Position numbers and translations under genes: made by a program. Source: Candidatus Aenigmatarchaeota archaeon (GTDB lineage: Archaea; Aenigmatarchaeota; Aenigmatarchaeia; Aenigmatarchaeales; Aenigmatarchaeaceae). Taken from it: 7,817 bases of DNA. Below the pieces are notes generated by a model. The model had not been told where the DNA came from. It ran no database searches and saw only the letters and a program-made list of their open reading frames with translations. The DNA is taken from positions 1 through 7,817 of the forward strand of contig JAFCFQ010000013.1 in NCBI GenBank assembly GCA_017608545.1, in the 5' to 3' direction. Below are positions 1 through 5,590 of this stretch, piece after piece; the stretch's first letter is position 1; each line of letters starts with the position of its first letter.

Positions 1-294
1 ATTGTAGACCTTAACTTTGTTAACTTGTGGTTTTATTGATATTCTTATTTCTTCTGTATGAGCCGTATTATTAACTTCAGTTAAAACCGCTTGAAGTTTT
101 CTGAAAGTTGAAATCAAACTTTTATCGTCATTTATTTTAAATAAATATTTCTCCAAAGATAAAGCAGATTCTTCCAGCTCATTATTTCTAAAATCATTGA
201 CATTGTTTGATATAGAATTCGAAATGAAATATAATATTAAAAATATTGTTGAAATTATTAAAATAAAACCCATAACAAAATCTATATGACTCAT
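1..294 (-). CDS. N-terminally anchored membrane protein of the pilus-like locus (3' end outside window)
   Basis: An uninterrupted reading frame of 98 codons runs from an ATG at 294 off the left edge, so the C-terminus is missing. The protein begins MSHIDFVMGFILIISTIF and has one hydrophobic helix at about residues 6-24. A polar, Asn/Glu-rich exported segment follows, then a possible beta-strand stretch (EEIRISIKP). This is the layout of archaeal pilin-like or accessory proteins with a single N-terminal anchor. Its ATG overlaps the stop codon of the upstream pilin-like gene in a TAATG junction, and an AAGGTTGAT stretch just upstream resembles a ribosome binding site, so translation is probably coupled. 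There is no clear Lys-Gly/Ala prepilin cleavage site before the helix, so processing by a prepilin peptidase is doubtful. The family is not recognised; a role in the pilus/secretion complex is inferred from position and topology. Confidence 0.72.
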   Translation of the reverse strand, partial: MSHIDFVMGFILIISTIFLILYFISNSISNNVNDFRNNELEESALSLEKYLFKINDDKSLISTFRKLQAVLTEVNNTAHTEEIRISIKPQVNKVKVYN

Positions 295-704
295 TAAATC
301 AACCTTATGAAAACGTTTCCATTTACCTTATTCATTTCGATCGAAGCTGGAACATAAGATCTTCCACTAAAAGAAGCACTAATATTTATAAAACGTTCAA
401 CTTCAATTTTTTCATTCTTAAATTCAAGGCTCAACTTCAAATTTTTTTGGTTAAATTCTATTAAATATTGTTTTCCTATTATACTTCTTGGTATTGATAA
501 CTCTATTTCACCTTCAGCTTCTGTGGAGTAAAACTTTAAAATCTCATTTCTTATAACTTCTGCTACATAATTTAATTGATTGTAAGCATAATCTCTTTGT
601 ATATTCTCTGAAAAAATGTTTATTGCAACTAATATGAGAGATAAAACAACTGTACTAATTGCAATGAAAAGTGCATAAGATAATGGTGGATAAAGTGCTT
701 TCAT
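294..704 (-). CDS. Pilin-like protein with class III-type N-terminus
   Basis: This small protein (136 residues from the preferred ATG) starts MKALYPPLSYALFIAIS, followed by one hydrophobic helix to about residue 28. It resembles archaeal prepilins of the MKAISPLIA type, where cleavage would fall after Lys-Ala. The exported part has a helical segment (NQLNYVAEVIRNEI) and then a beta-rich region with a P-x-x-I-x-G-x-x-Y-x-I pattern (IPRSIIGKQYLIEF), seen in many small archaeal pilin-like proteins. The frame can be extended to a TTG at 728, adding MWVNLPFI. I prefer the ATG at 704 because it puts the Lys-Ala directly before the helix, but neither start has a convincing ribosome binding site. It follows the platform gene closely and overlaps the next gene by one base. 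It is probably a minor pilin or pseudopilin; this is inferred from topology and context. Confidence 0.7.
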   Translation of the reverse strand: MKALYPPLSYALFIAISTVVLSLILVAINIFSENIQRDYAYNQLNYVAEVIRNEILKFYSTEAEGEIELSIPRSIIGKQYLIEFNQKNLKLSLEFKNEKIEVERFINISASFSGRSYVPASIEMNKVNGNVFIRLI

Positions 705-735
705 AATAAATGGTAGATTAACCCACAATAAAAAT

Positions 736-1542
736 CTATATGAAAACTAAAAGTGCAAGAGAACCTACGATAACTAGAACTATTGAGTGCTTTAAACCTG
801 ATATTATACTTCCTTCAGAAAGCTTACCTACAATTAAACCAGAGAAGAACCCTTGAATGACTATTAGTATCCTAAAAACGTTAGCAAAAAAACCGCTAAG
901 TTCTTTAAGAGTTGGGATCCCAACTTCAGAGGTAGAAAATGTTTGTAATATTGGAACCAAGAATGTTTGCATGACAATCAAAACACCTATGAAAATGAAG
1001 AAGATTATGTACCCTGTAAGCATTTGATTATGAATTATAGAAGATCTTTCTTTGTTTATCCTATTAACTTCAACTATACTTTTTCCAATTGAATCGAAGA
1101 TATCAGCAATATCTCCACCACCTTTATGAGTGTCTATTATCGTTAAAACTGTTCTCCTTAAAGATTCGGTAGTATGTCTTGCAAAATCTAAAAGAATTTT
1201 ATCGAAAGGTACTCCCCAATCTATTTGTACAATCATTTTTTTAACATATGGGGTTAATGCTCCATAGTAAGTATCTTTTGTTGCTTTTATTGCTTGAGGT
1301 ATCGTCATTCCTGTCCTTATATTTTGGGCTACATCTCTCAGAAATTCTGGGAATCTCTCCTCGACTTCTTTGTTTTCTTTATATTTTTTGTACTGATAAA
1401 TGAATGGACCAAGTGGTATGATGATAATAGAAATTATACTTAAAGTAAGAGATGATAAGAAAATTAAATTCAAAATGACTAGTAGCGTTCCGACTAAAGT
1501 TGTTGTCAAAGTTAACTTTATTAATTCATTCATTTTTTTCAT
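736..1542 (-). CDS. T2SSF-domain membrane protein, second half of a split ArlJ/TadC-like platform
   Basis: This 268-residue integral membrane protein carries one type II secretion F (T2SSF) domain and corresponds to the C-terminal half of archaellum ArlJ or to TadC. Hydrophobic segments lie at about 9-31, 33-50, 176-200, 220-240 and 251-268. The cytoplasmic domain at about 60-170 holds the family signatures ERFPEFLRDVAQNIRTGMT, YYGALTPYVKKM, DWGVPF and the GGGDI turn near 141-145. Such proteins form the inner-membrane platform that couples a cytoplasmic motor ATPase to pilin assembly. The ATG lies 5 nt past the stop of the preceding T2SSF gene and is in a different frame; GTGA about 6 nt upstream may serve as a weak ribosome binding site. 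The two proteins probably assemble together and replace the single two-domain ArlJ. A second in-frame ATG at 1533 is possible. Function by family is confident; the kind of filament is unknown. Confidence 0.9.
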   Translation of the reverse strand: MKKMNELIKLTLTTTLVGTLLVILNLIFLSSLTLSIISIIIIPLGPFIYQYKKYKENKEVEERFPEFLRDVAQNIRTGMTIPQAIKATKDTYYGALTPYVKKMIVQIDWGVPFDKILLDFARHTTESLRRTVLTIIDTHKGGGDIADIFDSIGKSIVEVNRINKERSSIIHNQMLTGYIIFFIFIGVLIVMQTFLVPILQTFSTSEVGIPTLKELSGFFANVFRILIVIQGFFSGLIVGKLSEGSIISGLKHSIVLVIVGSLALLVFI

Positions 1543-1547
1543 TCAAA

Positions 1548-2471
1548 TCACATTTTAGGTTGAGTGATTTGAAGAAGCGTCAAAAATCCTATGTTTGAAG
1601 CTATGAGTAAAATGAAGCCAATGTTTATCAATTCTTTTATTCCAAAACCAAATAAAGTTCCTTGCATTATACTCAAAACCGGAAGCATTATTACAAAAAT
1701 CAAAGGAGCTGCAATTAGTAATGCTGTGTAAAAATCCATATAAATTGTCAGTTGTTGAACATATTTGTTTCTCTTAATTCTGTAATCAAACATCGCCTTT
1801 TCAGCTTCTTCTTTTAAAAAACTATTAAGATTACCACCAGTTTGAATTGTTGTTAAAATTCCTTGCAAAAAATCTTTGAAAGCTTGGGATGGAGATTTTG
1901 ATGCAACTTCTTTTATTGATGTAATTTCATCCATACCAAAAACTTCAACATTTCTTGTTATTTTTTCTGCTTCTCTAGAAATTTCACCATATTCTTTAAA
2001 TCTTGAAATTACTTTAAACATAACTCGCGGTGGAACACCAGAACCTGCAATGGCAGCCATATGATTTATTGCAAAAGGTAAATTCGATTCTATATCGTTT
2101 TTTCTTTTTCTTGCTAAAGATATCGGATAAAGATAATACAATAAAAATGTAATAGTTGAAAATAAAGAAGGTAAAATTAATAAGCCTAAAATAGTTTGCA
2201 AAATATTCAAACTTAAATATATTGAAAATGCTAAAGTAATAAGAAATGTTAGAAAAAACACAAAAGCTGTAAGAAAGAACATAATTGATAAATAAGTTCT
2301 AAATAAAATTTTTGCATCAGCTTTATGAAGTGATATTCTCAATATTTTAAAATAATCAGAATATTTGTCTGCCAATTTACCAAAAATTTTTATTGCTGGA
2401 ACTTTTAAAAAATGGTAATCTTTTATTTTTTCTTTTTTAATTTTTCTATGTTTTTTAATTTTTTTTGACAT
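1548..2471 (-). CDS. T2SSF-domain membrane protein, first half of a split ArlJ/TadC-like platform
   Basis: This 307-residue membrane protein resembles the N-terminal half of archaeal ArlJ. It has a very basic N-terminus (MSKKIKKHRKIKKEKIK), two hydrophobic segments at about 58-84 and 88-115, a cytoplasmic T2SSF domain at about 120-240, and two further segments at about 246-270 and 279-303. Family signatures are IESNLPFAINHMAAIAGSG, EYGEISREAEKITRN, the SPSQAFKDFLQGI stretch and TGGNL. It should form an inner-membrane platform with the next gene. The upstream gene is the KaiC-like ATPase, 32 nt away. No ribosome binding site precedes the ATG, but a TATA-like AAATATAAAC is centred about 23 nt upstream, so a leaderless transcript may start here as well as read-through from the KaiC gene. 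A canonical ArlJ is roughly the length of these two proteins combined. Confidence 0.92.
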   Translation of the reverse strand: MSKKIKKHRKIKKEKIKDYHFLKVPAIKIFGKLADKYSDYFKILRISLHKADAKILFRTYLSIMFFLTAFVFFLTFLITLAFSIYLSLNILQTILGLLILPSLFSTITFLLYYLYPISLARKRKNDIESNLPFAINHMAAIAGSGVPPRVMFKVISRFKEYGEISREAEKITRNVEVFGMDEITSIKEVASKSPSQAFKDFLQGILTTIQTGGNLNSFLKEEAEKAMFDYRIKRNKYVQQLTIYMDFYTALLIAAPLIFVIMLPVLSIMQGTLFGFGIKELINIGFILLIASNIGFLTLLQITQPKM

Positions 2472-2489
2472 AAGAATAAATTTAGAATA

Positions 2490-2499
2490 GTTTATATTT
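2490..2499 (-). promoter_or_regulatory. TATA-like box for the first T2SSF gene
   Basis: On the minus strand the sequence reads AAATATAAAC, centred about 23-24 nt upstream of the ATG at 2471, in the 32-nt gap after the KaiC-like gene. That spacing would put the transcript start at or within a few bases of the start codon, which fits the absence of a Shine-Dalgarno sequence. In such AT-rich DNA a chance match is possible. Confidence 0.4.
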
Positions 2500-2503
2500 A
2501 TCT

Positions 2504-3199
2504 TTAAAGTTTTGAAAACGCTTCTTCTTTAGAGTAGACTATAATACCTTCTTTTGTTATTGCATAAGGATGAAGTTTGTTTGAATGTTTAGAACCTCTC
2601 ATTTTCCAAATTGTTAAAGATCTTGAAAATTGAGAACCTGTTCTAGTATAATAATATACTATAACATTGTCTGTTACAAACTCCTCTACTCCAAATCTCG
2701 AAAGTGAGCCTTGTGCTGGTAAAGTTTCAGAAACTAAAATTGATGTACAACCTAACTTTCTTAATAAGAGAGATATATTAAACACCATTCTTCTTATATC
2801 AGGAATATCTCTTACATATAATCCTAAAGCAGATATAGAATCTATAACAACTCTTTTGGCTTCTATTTTTTTAATGTTGGTCTCTATTAATTCATAAATA
2901 TCTTCAACATGAAATGGATCATATCTAACAAAAACAACTTTTCCTTTTCTTTCTAAAGGTTCAAAATCCCAACCAAAATCCAGACAATTTTCTTTTATAT
3001 TATCTACAGGTTCCTCAAAACTAACATAAACTCCGGGCTGATTAAAATCTTTAACTCCATAATAAATAAATTGAGAAGACGATATGGTTTTTCCTGTTCC
3101 AGTTGTTCCTGTTAATAAAGTTAAAGAATTAGGTATTAAACCTCCACCTATTAATTGATCTAATCCTGGAATTCCTGTTTCTATCCTTTCTTTTTTCAT
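2504..3199 (-). CDS. Single-domain KaiC-family (RecA-like) ATPase
   Basis: This 231-residue cytoplasmic ATPase has one KaiC/RecA domain. It opens with the family signature TGIPGLDQLIGGGL (8-21), then Walker A GTTGTGKT (31-38), a catalytic Glu pair in SFEEP (Glu62-Glu63), Walker B RVVIDS ending at Asp120, and the late KaiC signature SRSLTIWKMRGSKHS followed by a PYAIT-x-x-GIIVY end. The clock KaiC has two such domains, so this is the archaeal single-domain type; archaellum ArlH is a distant single-domain relative. The intact Glu pair and late signature make it a general KaiC-like protein rather than a clear ArlH. Lying just upstream of the split ArlJ-like genes, it may regulate assembly or motor switching, which is inferred from position. 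A TATA-like box sits about 24 nt upstream of the ATG and there is no ribosome binding site, suggesting a leaderless message. No phosphorylation Ser/Thr pair of the clock type can be identified. Confidence 0.92.
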   Translation of the reverse strand: MKKERIETGIPGLDQLIGGGLIPNSLTLLTGTTGTGKTISSSQFIYYGVKDFNQPGVYVSFEEPVDNIKENCLDFGWDFEPLERKGKVVFVRYDPFHVEDIYELIETNIKKIEAKRVVIDSISALGLYVRDIPDIRRMVFNISLLLRKLGCTSILVSETLPAQGSLSRFGVEEFVTDNVIVYYYTRTGSQFSRSLTIWKMRGSKHSNKLHPYAITKEGIIVYSKEEAFSKL

Positions 3200-3219
3200 A
3201 GATTATATCTGTAATTCTT

Positions 3220-3230
3220 ATTATAAAAAA
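3220..3230 (-). promoter_or_regulatory. TATA-like box for the KaiC-like gene, with T-run
   Basis: The minus strand reads TTTTTTATAAT, with the TTTATAAT core centred about 24 nt upstream of the ATG at 3199. The expected transcript start is at the ATG, and no ribosome binding site is present, so the message is probably leaderless. The same six-T run lies just downstream of the 65-residue ORF and could double as an archaeal oligo-T terminator for it. Confidence 0.5.
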
Positions 3231-3252
3231 GATACTCTTATGAATTCAAAAG

Positions 3253-3450
3253 CTAATCCGTATCCTCAGCATTACCTTCAACTATTTCTATTAATGTTGG
3301 GCTATTACAACTCGTAGCGTACATTATTTCCCTATTTGAAACTTTTGGTTTATATTCTCTTTTACCCTCGTCACCTAGATCAGTTTCATATATGGCTGGA
3401 CTACTCATACATCCTCCAATCGGTTCTTTCTCTTTTTTAAATTCATCCAT
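3253..3450 (-). CDS. Unknown small protein (65 residues) downstream of tRNA-Arg
   Basis: I do not recognise this protein. It is soluble with no membrane segment, has a Lys-rich start (MDEFKKEKEPIGGC) and an acidic end (EGNAEDTD). It contains two cysteines, each followed closely by Ser-Pro: CMSSPAIYETDLGD near residues 14-27 and CNSPTLIEIVEGN near 47-59. The two stretches align as an imperfect repeat C-x(1-2)-S-P-[AT]-[IL]-x-E-x(3)-G-[DN]. The ATG at 3450 has a good ribosome binding site (AGGTG, 5 nt spacing). An in-frame TTG immediately before it is less likely. A second start at Met15 (ATG at 3408) is preceded by a perfect GGAGG with 4-nt spacing and would give a 51-residue form beginning at MSSPAIYE. 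Codons such as GCC, GAC, ACG and AGC look less AT-biased than in the neighbours. The strong ribosome binding site supports a real gene; function is unknown. Confidence 0.6.
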   Translation of the reverse strand: MDEFKKEKEPIGGCMSSPAIYETDLGDEGKREYKPKVSNREIMYATSCNSPTLIEIVEGNAEDTD

Positions 3451-3455
3451 CAAAA

Positions 3456-3460
3456 CACCT
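3456..3460 (-). promoter_or_regulatory. Shine-Dalgarno site deciding the start of the 65-residue ORF
   Basis: AGGTG on the minus strand lies 5 nt before the ATG at 3450 and matches the archaeal GGAGGTGA consensus. It selects ATG 3450 over the adjacent TTG at 3453. It is notable because the nearby KaiC-like, platform and PIN-ATPase genes lack such a site, so this ORF is likely translated from a leadered transcript. Confidence 0.6.
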
Positions 3461-3490
3461 ATTAATTATTAGATATTAGAATAAATTTTT

Positions 3491-3566
3491 TGCCCTCGAT
3501 GGGATTTGAACCCACAACCCCCTGCTTAGGACGCAGGTGCTCTAATCCAAGTTGAGCTACGAGGGC
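3491..3566 (-). tRNA. tRNA-Arg, anticodon CCU
   Basis: The minus strand folds into a complete 76-nt cloverleaf. The acceptor stem is GCCCTCG/CGAGGGC, followed by discriminator A. T8 and A9 precede a D arm GCTC/GAGC whose loop contains GG. The anticodon stem is CCTGC/GCAGG with loop GTCCTAA, giving anticodon CCU, which reads AGG. A five-base variable loop and the T arm GTGGG/CCCAT (one G-T pair) with loop TTCAAAT complete it. There is no intron, and CCA is not encoded, so the end must be added by the CCA-adding enzyme. It sits between the PIN-ATPase gene and the unknown 65-residue ORF, in the same orientation as both. Confidence 0.97.
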
Positions 3567-3590
3567 ATATTTGATAATAGGAAATTAACA

Positions 3591-3599
3591 CTATAAAAA
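3591..3599 (-). promoter_or_regulatory. TATA-like box of tRNA-Arg
   Basis: TTTTTATAG on the minus strand is centred about 29 nt upstream of the first base of the mature tRNA. With the usual archaeal box-to-start distance, transcription would begin only about 2-4 nt before the mature 5' end, leaving a very short leader for RNase P. It lies 24 nt downstream of the PIN-ATPase stop codon; the T-rich stretch could also help end that transcript. Confidence 0.5.
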
Positions 3600-3622
3600 T
3601 ACAATCCTTTTATTTAAGAACT

Positions 3623-5458
3623 TTAAATAAAAACTTTAATTTCTTTTTTACTTGTTATTGCCCTTAACAAAGATTTCCCTAGATCTGAACCTTTAGAAAT
3701 TTTTATTTGTCCTACTCTACCGATTGTCGCAGAAAATAAATATTCACCATCAATATAAATGTTTGCATTTTTACCGGCAATTTTTTTGTTAAACGAAAAA
3801 ACGATGTAAGCTCCTGTCTCATGAATATCAAACTTTACTTCTTTTCCTAATGATTCAACAAAAGGCTGTACTTCTATTGAAACTCCAAGTTTGTCTTCTA
3901 TTGATTTTATTGTTTTTCCATCTCTTCCTATTAATTTAGGTATTACTTTATTGCTAACTTTTACAATAACATTATTATCTGATAAAAATTCTATTTTTGC
4001 TGAAGGATCAAATCTTCTTATTTCTGATTTTATTCTTTCACTTGCTAATTTCAATACTGCAGATTTTTTCTCTTTTTTAACAGGAATGACTGTCGTTTGT
4101 TCTCCATAAGTGTATATTTCATATTCTAAATTGTTTGTTTCAAAATCTCTAACCTCTACAATAGGTCTTGCTAAATCTTCTTCTGTCATTCCACTAGGAA
4201 CTCTAACTGTTAAATTTAAAGAATAAACTTTTTCAACTCTTCCATATTTAATGAATATTATAGTGTCGATAACATGAGGTATAACTCCTAATTCTATTTT
4301 TCCTATAAATCTTTGAATGGCATCAACAGGATCTGTTGCATGAACAACACCGATCATTCCTATTCCTGCAAGTCTCATATCAGAAAATATTGTAAAATCG
4401 CTAGATCTTCTTATATCATCAAAAATTGTATAATCTGGCCTCACCAAAAGCAAAATGTTTGCTGATTTTGCAAAACTTCCATTCAAAGGAGCGTATTGGG
4501 TTATTTCTGGAGGAACTTGTAAATCTCTTGGTTGTTCCAAAGTTTTAACAATTTTCCCTTGTTTAAAATAAAATTCTGCTAGAGAAGCTGAAAATGTTGA
4601 TTTTCCACTTCCAGGAGGTCCTGCAATTAAAATACCTTCTGCTCTTTTTTTCAATCTCTCCTTTAATTTACCAGAAAGTTCATAATCATCTAAAGTTAGT
4701 TTAACTATTGGCCTAACTAAGGTTATTTCCAATCCATCTGAAAAAGGTGGCCTTGCTATTGAAATTCTTTTCTCTTTTAATTGAACAACAGTTGCTCCAT
4801 GTTCTCCTAGTTCCACAAAAGAATCTTCTTCATATCTTGCTGCATCAAGAATTTCTGTAGCTATACCTTCTAGTTCTTCATATTTCATTGGTTTTTTTCT
4901 CAGAGCAACAAACTTTATTTCTCCTGGCTTTCCTCTTTTTGCATAAGGAATAGCTCCCTCTTTCAAATGAATAGACATAGTATCTGGAGTAAGGAATTTC
5001 TCTATTTTCATTTTCTTTTTCTTTTCATAAGATTCAAAATACTTTACCTTTACTCCTTGAGCCTGTGCAACTAAACCTTGTAAGAGGTCACAAGTAACTA
5101 AAACAGCATTATTCTCTTTTGCAATATCTTGTATCAATGCATCTATTCTTCCTGATTTTGCCAACAAAATATCTTCATAGCTAGGTCTTTCACCAACAAA
5201 TTTTAAATTTATTTTGTGTTTATCTTTTATTTTTCTTATTTTCTTTATTTCTTCCAAACCTAAGAATCCTATTTCTCTTCCTTTTGCTGCTTGAGCTTGT
5301 AATTCACCAACAACAACTTCAGGAATTATTATTTCGGAATTCTCCAATTTCTTTGATTCTATTAAATCAGTGATTTTTCCATGAATTAATGCAGATGTGT
5401 CTACACATATCTTGCTTAGTTTCAAATCTTTTTCTTCTATTCTTCTTCTCTTTCTCAT
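3623..5458 (-). CDS. PIN domain–PilT-like ATPase–KH domain protein
   Basis: This 611-residue three-part protein is of an architecture widespread in archaea. An N-terminal PIN nuclease domain (about 15-145) retains the acidic site residues Asp20 (VDTSAL), Glu52 (VVGEL), Asp106 (GRIDAL) and Asp124 (TCD). A VirB11/PilT-type secretion ATPase core follows, with Walker A GPPGSGKST (280-288), an Asp pair in the Walker B region (TIFDDIRR, 347-348) and a His-box GVVHATDP (His373). A KH domain has the loop IGRDGK (510-515), followed by a beta-rich tail to 611. The domains suggest ATP-driven RNA binding and cleavage; the substrate is not known. Despite the ATPase family and the pilus-like genes nearby, the PIN and KH parts argue for an RNA role rather than a pilus motor. 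A TATA-like box is centred 26 nt upstream of the ATG with no ribosome binding site, so the message is probably leaderless. Confidence 0.95.
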   Translation of the reverse strand: MRKRRRIEEKDLKLSKICVDTSALIHGKITDLIESKKLENSEIIIPEVVVGELQAQAAKGREIGFLGLEEIKKIRKIKDKHKINLKFVGERPSYEDILLAKSGRIDALIQDIAKENNAVLVTCDLLQGLVAQAQGVKVKYFESYEKKKKMKIEKFLTPDTMSIHLKEGAIPYAKRGKPGEIKFVALRKKPMKYEELEGIATEILDAARYEEDSFVELGEHGATVVQLKEKRISIARPPFSDGLEITLVRPIVKLTLDDYELSGKLKERLKKRAEGILIAGPPGSGKSTFSASLAEFYFKQGKIVKTLEQPRDLQVPPEITQYAPLNGSFAKSANILLLVRPDYTIFDDIRRSSDFTIFSDMRLAGIGMIGVVHATDPVDAIQRFIGKIELGVIPHVIDTIIFIKYGRVEKVYSLNLTVRVPSGMTEEDLARPIVEVRDFETNNLEYEIYTYGEQTTVIPVKKEKKSAVLKLASERIKSEIRRFDPSAKIEFLSDNNVIVKVSNKVIPKLIGRDGKTIKSIEDKLGVSIEVQPFVESLGKEVKFDIHETGAYIVFSFNKKIAGKNANIYIDGEYLFSATIGRVGQIKISKGSDLGKSLLRAITSKKEIKVFI

Positions 5459-5479
5459 GAAATCAGTTATTTGTCGAAT

Positions 5480-5488
5480 TATTTAAAG
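5480..5488 (-). promoter_or_regulatory. TATA-like box of the PIN–ATPase–KH gene
   Basis: CTTTAAATA on the minus strand is centred 26 nt upstream of the ATG at 5458, so the transcript would start at the initiation codon. A second AT-rich element, TTTATATA at 5491-5498, lies just upstream and could be an alternative box giving a leader of about 10 nt. The spacer to the divergent zinc-ribbon gene is 132 nt and contains both promoters. Confidence 0.55.
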
Positions 5489-5552
5489 TGTATATAAATG
5501 TTTCTTAACTCGTATATTAGTGTATAATTTTTTAAAAATATGCTTCAGAAAA

Positions 5553-5569
5553 GAAAAAAGCTTAAAAAC
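5553..5569 (+). promoter_or_regulatory. BRE and TATA box of the mini zinc-ribbon gene
   Basis: A purine-rich BRE-like stretch (GAAAAAAG) directly precedes CTTAAAAAC, whose centre at about 5565 is 26 nt upstream of the ATG at 5591. This is a textbook archaeal BRE/TATA arrangement with a predicted start at the ATG itself. It is the strongest-looking promoter in the window and the main reason for believing that the very short downstream ORF is expressed. Confidence 0.62.
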
Positions 5570-5590
5570 TTTCAAATTTTAAGACTAAAT

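Noticed and set aside
1540..1550. Frameshift splitting a single ArlJ gene
   Set aside because: The two frames have a clean stop, a 5-nt gap and a new ATG. Each protein has complete membrane segments and a full domain, so a genuine two-gene arrangement is more likely, though an assembly check would settle it.
1876..2064. Plus-strand ORF of 62 codons inside the first T2SSF gene
   Set aside because: It lies wholly within a strongly conserved platform gene on the other strand, has no promoter or ribosome binding site, and its protein shows no recognisable motif.
2667..2897. Plus-strand ORF of 76 codons inside the KaiC-like gene
   Set aside because: It is antisense to conserved KaiC motifs, with no start signals or domain of its own.
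3891..4109. Plus-strand ORF of 72 codons inside the PIN–ATPase–KH gene
   Set aside because: It is antisense to the KH region. Its Phe/Leu/Ser-rich hydrophobic composition is typical of the reverse complement of Lys/Glu-rich AT-rich coding sequence.
3623..5458. PIN–ATPase–KH protein as the motor ATPase of the pilus-like locus
   Set aside because: The ATPase core is related to secretion motors, but the PIN nuclease residues and KH loop are intact and the gene is separated from the locus by a tRNA, a small ORF and separate promoters. An RNA role is the better reading.
5459..5590. CRISPR repeat, riboswitch or structured RNA in the divergent spacer
   Set aside because: The 132 nt are AT-rich with promoter elements only; I saw no repeated unit or extended stem.
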